Positions 54,813 to 64,000 of a stretch of DNA of 64,000 nt are shown here, in pieces. This stretch comes from Closterium sp. Naga37s-1 (taxonomy: Eukaryota; Streptophyta; Zygnematophyceae; Desmidiales; Closteriaceae). The stretch is taken from the NCBI GenBank assembly GCA_947471745.1, contig CANJKZ010000013.1, positions 806,001 through 870,000 on the forward strand, in the 5' to 3' direction. A program made the position numbers and the translations under genes. Each line of letters opens with the position of its first letter. Position 1 is the first letter of the stretch. Under the pieces are notes generated by a model. The model made no database searches, was not told the origin of the DNA, and worked only from the letters and a program-made list of their open reading frames with translations.

Positions 54813-55523
54813 ATGGTGAACGCGCAGAAGGGAGTCCTTATTGAATGGTCCGTAAGCGCTGGTTAAGATCGTCCGTTCTTCTGTTCTTCCATTCACGGCT
54901 CTTGTTCCGCCTGTCGCCTCGTTGTCCGCAGCACCGAATTCGTGCAATCACCGGCGGTATTAGCTGTCCGAATCCGTGGAACCAATCGCATTGTTGCCGT
55001 TCTCCTTGGGGTCTCTTACCTCGTCTTCCCCGGGCAACACTCGCAAGGCTCACCGCAACTTCTCCTGCAAAATTTCCCCCTCTCGCGATTGCCTGACATT
55101 CCCACCATCATCTCCGTCCCCCCTCCCCTCCAACCCCCTCTCGTTCTCTCGCCTCTTTTCTTCCAGCGACATCCCCATGGCACAGTATATTATCTTTCTG
55201 GACAGCAAGAGAGGAGGCGCTGAGAAGTTCATTCTTCAGGTGCAATGGTCGTTTGCAAGCTCTCACTGCTTCTTGTTTGACTCACTTTTGAGAAATATCG
55301 GCAGTGACCTGCATGTATCTGAATCAGCATGTTCCTGAAGCAGGCATGACTGTTCGTTTGATTCATGTCACCATTCGCTCCGTGATCCATCCATTCGCTG
55401 TCTGTGCCCATTCCTCAGGTTCTAGATGATACCCATCTGTTGATTCTAGCGGATGCAGCAGACATGGTGCAGAAGATGTGCCGTGATTGGATGGATGCCA
55501 ACACGTATGAGAAGCCAACATAG
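54813..55523 (+). CDS. GTF2H5: TFIIH subunit 5 (TTDA/Tfb5), 3 short exons, 70 aa
   Basis: Exons 54813-54847, 55167-55239 and 55419-55523 (35, 73 and 105 nt) join in phase to 213 nt. The product begins MVNAQKGVLIECDIPMAQYI, continues FLDSKRGGAEKFILQ and ends VLDDTHLLILADAADMVQKM then CRDWMDANTYEKPT. This matches the whole length of TTDA/Tfb5 proteins (about 71 aa; typical GVLIECDPAMKQ, KFIIQ-LDDTH, N-EKPT end). Family role: smallest subunit of the TFIIH core, binding p52/Tfb2 and stimulating XPB in nucleotide-excision repair and transcription. Too short to appear in simple ORF searches. The exon 1 donor is GTCCGTAAG; the others are standard. Confidence 0.92.
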
Positions 55524-56213
55524 CATGTAGCCATGAGAAGCTGATTTGATCATAGATAGCTAATTTTAATTTCTAGAGGCTTTATGGAATTTTGCTTTTC
55601 AGAAGCTCTGTGTTGGCAGCCCAAGATCCCAAGGCAAATTTGGATATGAAACCAAACAGGAGTATAGGAAGACATATTTGAAGTTAGCAGGCAATCCTGA
55701 CCAAGTGTACAGTTGCAATTGCTGTGCCAAACGAGCTTCACTCTCCAAATGAGGTCAGCACAGCAGCAGCATTGGTTGGGATGGGAGAACATCGGGATTG
55801 GGGGCATTCACGCTACAGCACCTTCTCCCTTCACTGTTTCCCCAAATCCAGCAGAAGCATCTGTTGAGCAAGTCTCTGAATGGACTAATTTCAACGCAAT
55901 ACCTGTGGTAACTGATTCCGTTCGCCCATGGCTAGGTCTCTCGTTCGTGCTCGATATGTGCGTTGTAACTGATTTTCTTGCTGCTCTCTATCTTCGCCTC
56001 TTTAGCACCTGAGTTACCGCCGTGATTCGCAATGGGTCATTCTTCATACGCTTGACCATTCCTCTTTGACCCTGGTACTGTAATTCGGACCAGCCTTGTA
56101 ACTGAATGAGGAACTAGCCAGAGCTGCCAAATTCCCTGCGCGAATTTCTCGAAACCTCTACGGCCTCGACCTACTGAGCAGCGTCGTTGAGTAAGGCGAA
56201 TCAACGGTCAAGA
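55524..56213. other. Intergenic: TTDA 3' UTR and FAM135-like promoter
   Basis: No gene supported; the ORF at 55713-56012 has no recognisable domain. ACTAGCCAGAGCTG near 56113 resembles the start of the next coding exon (ACCAGCCAGAGCTGG, 56221-56235), a possible minor echo. Confidence 0.45.
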
Positions 56214-59200
56214 ATGGCGAACCAGCCAGAGCTGGAGGTAGCAGTGTACCTCCATAATTTCCATAACCTCGACCTGCTGAAACAAGGGTACGCGAGTAAC
56301 CACTTCCCTGGTCGTGAATGTCTTTTCTGTGTGGCTTCGTTTCGAGTATATCAGTATTTTGGATCTCCGTGGTTTCAATCCGTGTTGACGTGGCATCGTG
56401 CAATCGCAGGTGGTACGGCGTAAAGGTGCAATGCGTGTGGGACAGCTCGGGGCGACTGGCGTCTCCGTCACGCGTTCTGCAATACGCATGTGAGCCGTCA
56501 GCCTCCCGTTACTCGCGTGCACGCAGCACACGTCGTGAACTTCCCTCTGATTTTTCCCGCTAGTGAGCATACAGTTTCTGCTGTGTTCCCTTTCCTCCTT
56601 GACTGACATTGCGTCATCATTTCTTGGACAATCCATCAACAGTGCCTGACATTTCAATGACATCCCATCAATCCCCGACATTCCATTGACATCCCATCAA
56701 TGCCTGACATTTCAATGACATCCCATCAATGCCTGACGTTCATTGACATCCCATCAATGCCTGACATTTCAATGACATCCCATCAATGCCTGACGTTCAT
56801 TGACATCCCATCAATGCCTGACATTTCAATGACGTCCCATCAATCCCTGACATTTCAGTGACATCCAGTCAATGCCTGACGTTTCATTGACATTCCATGA
56901 CATCTCAATGACATTCCATCACTTCATGACGATTTATTGAAATTCAGCCAATCTCAGACACCATACCATCAAATCAATCCCTGACATTGTTATACAAAAC
57001 CCATCAATCTCTAACATTTCAGTGACATTCAATTAGTCTATGTCATTTTAATGACATCCCGTCAATCCCCGACGTTTCAACTCAAACAAATTGCCATCCT
57101 CATCAACTCCAGACTGACAATTTTATGTCGATTGACATCCGCCCTTGATTCTGCTTGCCTTGTTGGTGAGCACGCCAAGCCTACCACGAGAGTCCCATTC
57201 TCCCCTGCCTCTGCTTTCATTCTCCCTTCGAACCCCAGTCCCAGAGACACACAAGGGCGAGGCGCTGACGTCGTGGCGGGTAGTCGATAGCGACAGCAAC
57301 AGCAGCTACCACTCGTGCTACTTCCCAGAAGTCACTTTTGAGTCTCTCCAACTCTTTTGAACCGCCTCTCCTCCCTCCTTGCAACCATCCATCTTTCTCT
57401 TTTCAACAAGTCAGTCCCAGACACGCACAAGGGTGAGGCGCTGACGTCATGGCGGGTGGACGACAGCAACAGCAGCTACCACTCGCGCTACTTCCGCATC
57501 CGCTTCGCCCGCCAGGACGTGGGGCTGCGAGAGGTCGCCTGCTTCCACCTGCCTGTGCGCCAGAAGGTATGTGCGTGTGGTGCAGTGGTGTGAGTAGGGC
57601 AGTGGTGGGCTGAGACGGCAAAGCACCTGGTGTGTGCACCTGGCGCGCACACGCCAGGACGTGGGGCTGCGAGAGGTCGCCTGCTTCCACCTGCCCGTGC
57701 GCCAAAAGGTATGTACGTGTGTGCTTGTATGTGCTTGCGTGTGTGCGCCCTTCTCGTCCCCCAGAGGCCATCCAACGAACCTGTCTCACTCCGTTTCGAG
57801 CTCCTCCACGTGCCCTTCACAGTGCGCTGCGGCAACGTGCCTCCACTCACATGCGTGCAGCGTGCCTCTCATGTCGTGTGTCTTTTCTCCCACTTGTGCG
57901 CCCCGCGTTCCCCTTCCTCCAGAGACCGTTTGACGAGCCTGTATCTCTACGTTTCGAGCTCCTCCACGCGCCCTTCACAGCAGGCCGGCCGGGGGAACGT
58001 GCCTCCTGACGTCCTCGACCCGGTGGCGCGGCAGATAGTGCGGATTGGGGGGGAGGGGGGCAGGGGAACGTGCCTCCTGACCACCTGGATCCAATGACAC
58101 GCCTCTAATGCTCACCGCTCAAATCTTCGTGTCTCTCCCCCCCACTTTATGCACAGAGGCCATTCGACGAACCTGTCTCTCTACGTTTCGAGCTCCTCCA
58201 CGCGCCCTTCACAGCAGGGCGGGGCAACGTGCCCCCTGACGACCTGGACCCGGTGGCGAGGCAGATCGTGCGCATTCCGGGCGGCATGTGGCACCACGTG
58301 CACGAGTACACGCCTGTCACATTCGACACGATGCACTTCGCTCAGCTGGATGTTACGGTGCATGCCGCCATGCTGCACTTCTCCAAGCCTCCTCTCCACT
58401 CCGCCCCTCGACCCAGGTCAGTAGGAGTGTATTACTGAACTCGGCAAACACAAGTGGCATGTGGTAGCAGGCCGCATGTGTATGTGTTGCAGCAGGCAGC
58501 ATGGGCATGTGGCAGGCAGCACGTGCATGAGTACACGCCCGTCACATTCGACACCATGCGCTTTGCTCAGCTGGACGTCACTGTCCATGCCGCCATGCTG
58601 CACTTCTCCAACCCGCCCTTGCACTCCACGCATAGACCCAGGTCAGTAGATGTTGTCCTATTAGGTATAGTATAGTGTTACTCCCTGGGTGGAATGTGGA
58701 ATAATCAAGTTATGAAGAATTCTTTATGTATTCTCCCTTCCTCCCCTCTGTCCCTCCTTCCCCTCCCCTTCCCCTCCCCTTTCCCCTCCTCCTTTCCCTC
58801 CGCTCTCTCACCACCTCCCTTAATCCTTCCCCGCACGAGCATCTCAGCACCCTTTCCGCAAGACCTCTGTACCCCTTACCCACCACTCCAAACACCCTTT
58901 TCCCCCGTGCCACTCCCAGGGTTGTGCGTCCGGTAAAACTCCCGCCTGCAACACTCCCTCCACCGGCAGACCTGCCTCCAATCACCTTCTACACCGCTGA
59001 CAACTCCTCGCAACCGCTCTCCCAGCTGCCCGCTCCTGCCGCTACATCCCAGGCTGACAGCGCCCCTGCTGCTGCATCTCAAGACAGCAGCGCCCCTACT
59101 GCCACTGCTGCTGATGCTCCCACGGCTGGTGGTGGTGGAGGCAGCTTGGCTGGTGCTGCCAGTGCAGACGAGGGTGCAGCTGCAGATGACGCTGCTGTAT

Positions 59201-60389
59201 CTGCAGGTGCAGCAGCAGCAGCAGCAGCAGATGCAGCAGGGGCAGGGAGTGTCGCAGCAACGGCAGCAGGAGCGGCATCAGGAGCAGCAGCAGGGGCAGG
59301 GTCAGGAGGCCATGTGGAGGAGGGCAGCGAGGAGTTCCATGAGGCGGAGGGTAGCTTTGGTGGGGCGCAGGGGGAGGAGGGTGGCGTGGTGGGTGGCGGC
59401 GTGGTGGCGGGTATTGATGTGGCAGGGGAGCCAACTCCAGATGCGATGCTAGAGAGCATTCCCGTCGGAGGTGGGGAGGCTGCTGGTGGTGTGGCGGGTA
59501 ATGGGGATGCAGCGGGGTCTGTGGCGACCAGGCAGAGGAGCAAAGGGAATTTTGCTGCAGGGGAGCAGGAGAAGAATGGCAAGACAAAGGTGAGAAGATA
59601 AGGAGCGGAGTGGAGTGGGTTTGTCGGGCTGTGACCGTGCATGCCAGGGGATTCTTCAGATGCCTTGAGATTTGGCAGGTGGGCGGGGGAACAGGGGGTT
59701 GTGGAGCTAGGGAGAAGGAAAGGAATGGCAAGGCGAAGAGGAGAATGTGAGCAAGGGAATGTGTGCGTCTGGCTGTGAGCGTGCAACAGAGGTGATGTAG
59801 CCCGTAGACCCATCCACACAAGGACCATGGGATGTCATTCTATGCACACACCAGCTCCTCCCTTCACACCCACTCACTCTTTCCCTGCAGCTCGCAAACC
59901 CAGAGGTGATATCTGAGTCAACTAAAAAAACTTCCCCTGCAGCTCGCAAACTCATCCACAAGAACCATGCCACTGGTTGCTGCTTGAGTCCTCTCTCTGT
60001 GCGCTCACAGACCAGCTGCTCCCGTCACACCCACACTCTCCTCCCCTTTGCTCTCTGTCGCTCTCAAATCCTCTTTCTCCGTGTGCTCGCTCCAGTTCCG
60101 CCCATCACACCCATTCCCCTTAACCCCTGCAGCTCGCAGACCCCTCAACTACAACCATGGCGTGTCCGCTGCTGCAGTTCTCTCTCTCCGTGCACTCACT
60201 TTAGTTCCTCCTTCACCTGCTCCCTTCACACACCACTCCCTCCTCCTCTGCAGCTCGCGGACCCCGCAACAAGGACCATGGCGTGTCTGCTGCTCGAATC
60301 CGCTCTCCTCCTGCGCTCCCTCAACGCTGCCCTCGCTGCCACATACAACCTGCACCACCTGCAACCGGCCCTCGACTCCATGGCCGAAC

Positions 60390-60450
<61 letters not shown>

Positions 60451-60503
60451 TGTGTTTGTGAATGTATGTGTGGGGGGGGGGGGGAGTGGGTGGGTGGGTG
60501 GGT

Positions 60504-60554
<51 letters not shown>

Positions 60555-63500
60555 GGGGGTTGGGGTTGGGGGGGGTGGGAGGGGGGTGGGGTGGGCGTGG
60601 GTGTGGGTGTGGGTGTGGGTGTGGGTGTGGGTGTGGGTGTGGGTGTGGGTGTGGGTGTGGGTGTGGGTGTGTGTGTGAGTGTGGGTGTATAATTTCTCTT
60701 CATGGTCACATAACCATTCACAGTTACAGATATTCTTTTACATCGGCGTGCATACAGCTTATTGGGATAAAAAACAACCCTTCACTCTCTCATTGCCCCT
60801 CCCCACTTTCCCTCTCATCCCTACTGCCTTCCTCCCGTCTCCGTTGGCCCTTCTCCTTCCCCCTTTCTCCAGTCACACTGCTCTCCTGTGCTCGCCAGTG
60901 CACTGCGCAAGCTGATGGGTCAGTCCGACAGAGAAGATGGTGACAGGGCAGATGCTGACAGGGAACGTGCTGACGTGGCAGATGCTGACGGGGCAGATGC
61001 TGGCGGGGCAGATGCTGACAGGGCAGGGGCGAAAGCCGGTGGAGTGGAGGCGAGCAGAAGTGAGGGGCCAGGTGCAGCAGCAGAGAGAGGGGCGAGTGGG
61101 AGTGGTGAGGCTGCAGAGGGCAGTGAAGGGGGTGGTGGTGACTGTAACGGAGGTGACAATGGATTGAAGGGGCGAGCACAGGAGCGGGAGGGAGAAGGTG
61201 TGGCTGTGGGGGGTGATGGGGGAGGGAAGCAGAGTGGTGGTGGGTCGGGCACGGTGACGAGCGGTGGTGATGGTGGTGATGGTGTGAGTGATGGGGTTAA
61301 CGATGCTGGGGGTGGAAGCAGAGAGGACGGTGGGAAGGGGGAGTTGAGTGCAGAGGATGGGGCGGGCAGTCAGGTGGGGAAGAGGGATACAACCAGCACC
61401 ACCGGGGTGGCTGTGACTGTTGGGAGTGTGAGTATAACGGAGGAGGAAGTGGAAGCAGTGAAGGTTGCGGCAAAGGGTCTCGTGACTGCGTATTGGACGT
61501 CCTTCCTCAGCATGCACAAGTGAGTTGTTGCTGACTGCATTTGTTCATTTCTTAGACACCTCACAACAAGCACTGACCGTCTATTAGTTTTGCGTGCCTG
61601 TGAAAGCGTTTTTGTCCAACTCGGTCCCTCCCTCCTTCCTCACCACCCCTCCTAAGCAATAAAGCCAAAGCACTTGCTAACCTAAGCAGGTTCCTGACAT
61701 GCGGGAGGCGAGTGGACTGTTTCTGCATGCGCTTCCCACCCCTACTTCTCTTGGTAATTCTCAAAAGTGGTCGCTCATCCATGCATCCCACTTGTCCACG
61801 CCCCTCCTCCCGTCCAACCAGGCTGTGCCACGTGGAGCTTTGCACTGTGCTGCGGCAGCAGTGGGTGGCAAACCAAGCACGGGAGGCAGCCCCGTGGGTG
61901 TATGCATCCTCCTCGCCCGTGCAGACGGAGCAGCTCTTCGGCCTCGACCGCTGGCCCGATGTGACTGTTGCCAAGCATTCTCTGCCTCAAGACAAGCAGT
62001 CCGATGTGAGTAGCCTGTCTTCCTGACTGTGTGGGGTGGTGCAAGTGAGAATCGGGCGAGTGAGGCACCAGCGCCGTGGGTGTATGCGTCTTCCTCGCCC
62101 GTGCAGACGGAGCAGCTCTTTGGCCTCGACCGCTGGCCCGATGTCACCACAGCCAGGCAATTCGTGCCGCCGGACAAACAGAGCGATGTGAGTCACTTGC
62201 ATGACTTTTAAACGTCGTGTATGCCTCGTATGTTGTGCATAGCTTGTTTCCAGAGTGTAAGCCTGACTGTGTAAGATGGTCCAAGGGAGAATCGGCCGAT
62301 CTAGGCAGGGGAAGCAGTGCCGTGGGTGTATGCATCCTGCTCGCCCATGCAGACAGAGAGCAGCTGTCTACACAAACACCACCTGTCTTTCTCTTCTAGT
62401 TTTGATGACGGCTCAAAAACTTGCCTACACCACTGGCCCGGTGTCACTGTTGCCAAGCACTCCATGCTGCAAGAAAAGGAAAGCAACGTGAGTTGCTTGC
62501 TTGTCTTTCGCTTGTCTTATCCACCCACCCACCCACCCACCTCTCTCGTCCCACATCCCTCTCAGCTCGCCTTCCTCTCAGCAGCCTTGGCCCGCCAGGT
62601 GCGGGCGGCCATGCCTGCAGTGCCCTCCGCCGTGCCCTCCCTGTGAACCCAGCACACACTATCCTAACCTGCCTTATGCATCCCCATTCCATCTTCCCCC
62701 CCTCAACCCCGCCCTGCTACGCACCCCTCCAGCTCGCCCTCCTCTCAGCAGCCTTGGCCCGCCAGGTGCGGGCGGCCATGCCTGCAGTACCCTCCGCCGT
62801 GCTCTCCCTTCCTCCGTGCCGGCCGCAGCTGCTGCCTCGACCCGCCCTCACCACCACTCTGAACCTGGTACTACTCTCTTCTCATCATCCCATGACCTGC
62901 TTTCCCACCCCTCCCCACCCGACCCTCCCACTCCCGTTTCTCTCATTCATCTCCTCTCCTATTCTTCTCTTGTTTCCTCTCTCCCATTCCCCTTCTTTCA
63001 CGTTCCCACTCCCCACATCCCTGCCCCCTTCTCGATTCCCGCCGTTGGCCCTCGTCCTCTCCTCTTGTCCCTCTCCATGCATCTCTCCTGGTGCACCTCA
63101 TCCTCCTTTCCTCACCTCCACCATCATTTTCCCACCCCCTCCTCTCCATCGGACCCGTCACTCGCCCGACGGTATCACACACACAGAACAGAACGGCCTC
63201 GCTCTCCCTTTACCCCTCCCCTCCTTCCCGCGCTTCTTGCTCACTCTCACACCATCATCCATGCACAAATAACCCCAACTTCTCACCCATTTCCTCTTCC
63301 CCGCCCTGCCTGCTCGCTTGCTTCCCCCCAGCAAGCACTGCCTTCAGTGCCGTCCTGCCTGCAGGACATGCGTCTCTACTCGCGCCCACTCATGCAGCCT
63401 CTGCTCTTCTGCCATTCGCTGCTGCCCCTCTCCCTCACCTCCATCTCCTCTCCTCCTCTCACGCCCACGCCCCACACCCCCACCATCCCCACTACTCCCT

Positions 63501-64000
63501 CCACTCCCACCACTCCTGCTTCACCAGCCAGCTTTGCTGCTGCTGCTGCTTCGGCCATCAATGCCAGTTATCCCACATCCACCTTCCCCAGTCCTCCCCT
63601 CCCCATCTCCCCCTCCCTCCTCCCCACCACCTCCACCTCTCTCGACTCCCTCCTCTCCTCCCTGCAAACCCACCCGCCCGCCTCCATCCCCTTCTGCCTC
63701 TCCTCGCCCCACCGCCCACCCATCTCCACCCATCTCAACCACCTCCCATCTCTCAGCCCAGCAGCAGCAGCAGGAGGAAGAGGCACAGAATCCCCCGGTG
63801 TATCTGGTGCAGGTTCGACAGGAGTGGAGGGTGGCAAGAAGGCGACTCGGGGAAAGCATGTGGTGGTGTTTGTGCACGGGTATCAGGGCCACCGCATGGA
63901 CCTAAGGCTCGTGCGTGACAGCTGGCGTCTGCTAGACCCCGACATAGAGTGTCTCATGGCCGAGAGCAACGAGACAAACTCCGCCGCCCCGCACTCCCCC
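56214..64000 (+). CDS. FAM135-like protein with DUF676 hydrolase start (10 exons, partial)
   Basis: Exons: 56214-56287, 56410-56489, 57415-57566, 58157-58416, 58920-59589, 60254-60391, 60873-61519, 61822-62005, 62733-62867, 63332 to the edge; all joins in phase (1,003 codons). N-terminal FAM135 domain: [86 protein letters not shown]. Exons 5 and 7 are Ala/Gly-rich insertions; exon 6 gives [19 protein letters not shown]. The C-terminal hydrolase begins at about residue 956: [20 protein letters not shown] ... [12 protein letters not shown] (the HG oxyanion motif). The catalytic Ser (GHSxG) must lie beyond 64000. Family members are putative serine esterases of unproven substrate. Exon 9 and the exon 7/8 acceptors are the least certain. 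Confidence 0.85.
56630..57075 (+). repeat. Minisatellite in FAM135 intron 2
   Basis: Imperfect direct repeats of about 27-30 bases with core TGACATTTCAATGACATCCC and ATCAATGCC, more than ten units, increasingly diverged to the right. No ORF. Not a CRISPR: units abut without unique spacers. Confidence 0.9.
57237..57360 (+). repeat. Upstream echo of FAM135 exon 3 ending at the palindromic motif
   Basis: After CCCCAG it encodes [19 protein letters not shown] then [10 protein letters not shown], close to the intact exon at 57415. It then switches to GAAGTCACTTTTGAGTC (57327-57343), a TCTC spacer and CAACTCTTTTGA: a half-decayed version of the palindrome. Confidence 0.85.
57640..58140 (+). repeat. 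Echoes of FAM135 exons 3 and 4
   Basis: 57650-57708 repeats the last about 58 bases of exon 3 with its donor. 57764-57850 and 57923-58055 are two successive copies of the first part of exon 4 (CGAACCTGTCTCACTCCGTT / CGAGCCTGTATCTCTACGTT), each after its own acceptor; 58045-58096 echoes the NVPPDDLDP segment. The intact exon 4 starts at 58157. Confidence 0.85.
58517..58643 (+). repeat. Downstream echo of FAM135 exon 4
   Basis: Repeats the last about 125 bases of exon 4 ([20 protein letters not shown] ...) including CCCAGGTCAGTAG, with mainly third-position changes. It follows the intact exon. Confidence 0.85.
59890..60185 (+). repeat. Three echoes of the start of FAM135 exon 6
   Basis: CTGCAGCTCGCA occurs at 59886, 59937 and 60125, each copy resembling the intact CTGCAGCTCGCGGACCCCGC at 60250. 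The first is cut off after CTCGCAAACCC by GAGGTGATATCTGAGTCAAC, a relative of the palindromic motif; the third extends through ACAACCATGGCGTGTCCGCT. Confidence 0.8.
60391..60670 (+). repeat. GT microsatellite starting at the exon 6 donor, then GGGTGT array
   Basis: Exon 6 ends ...GCCGAACAG; the intron begins directly with a GT run (60392-60445), G-runs, a second GT run (60509-60552) and an array of GGGTGT (60597-60668). Thus the donor GT is the first unit of the microsatellite. Confidence 0.9.
62060..62646 (+). repeat. Echoes of FAM135 exons 8 and 9
   Basis: 62062-62188 and 62300-62489 repeat the second half of exon 8 (CCGTGGGTGTATGC ... CTCTTTGGCCTCGACCGCTG) with donors GTGAGTC and GTGAGTT; the second is interrupted. 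62566-62646 repeats exon 9 (CTCGCCTTCCTCTCAGCAGC ...) and ends in a stop. All follow or precede intact exons 61822-62005 and 62733-62867. Confidence 0.85.

Noticed and set aside
56630-57075. CRISPR array
   Set aside because: Units of about 29 bases abut without unique spacers, and the location is an intron of a eukaryotic gene; it is a minisatellite.

Overview
The window is nuclear DNA of a eukaryote of the green lineage: spliced genes, plant-type domain proteins (eIF3g, TFIIH subunit TTDA/Tfb5, a DUF547 protein, a FAM135/DUF676 hydrolase), Ty1/copia and LINE retrotransposons, and a DIRS-type tyrosine-recombinase retrotransposon. DIRS-type elements are known mainly from green algae, protists and animals and are not typical of seed plants. 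This, together with very GC-rich, repeat-laden coding exons and huge low-complexity copia linkers, suggests a charophyte (streptophyte) alga, perhaps a zygnematophyte such as Closterium. That assignment is inference.

Layout. 1-638: 5' part of a secreted alanine-rich protein gene (minus strand, running off the left edge). About 1700-7368: a decayed LINE. 7369-12930: a decayed copia element (copia-2), cut off inside its reverse transcriptase. About 12931-39826: a nest that can be resolved by target-site duplications (TSDs). The outermost layer is a copy of an AT-rich, mostly non-coding repeat family (family R, copy 1; pieces 12931-14992, 25091-25764, 39775-39826). It was hit by copia-A (14993-25090, TSD GCATG), which holds a 3'-deleted copia-B (21588-24626), and separately by a minus-strand copia-C (25765-39774, TSD AAATG). 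Copia-C is split by a second, inverted copy of family R (about 31627-39119), which is itself split by the DIRS element (31864-37393, no TSD, trinucleotide core AAT).

40211-64000 is gene-dense: eIF3g (minus, 3 exons); a DUF547 gene (plus, 8 exons, predicted 2,900 aa); a tiny 3-exon TFIIH subunit gene (70 aa); and the first 10 exons of a FAM135-like gene that leaves the right edge just after its lipase-type HG motif. All exon joins given here keep phase, and the summed coding lengths are divisible by three.

The most unusual feature is in these host genes. Many exons are accompanied by one to three partial, decayed tandem copies of themselves ('exon echoes') in the adjacent introns. Several echoes break off at a palindromic motif built on GGTGACTTTTGAGTC and its reverse complement; one perfect 34-nt copy lies in-frame inside the DUF547 coding exon. 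Assembly error has to be excluded first, but the divergence between copies argues for real, serial duplication.
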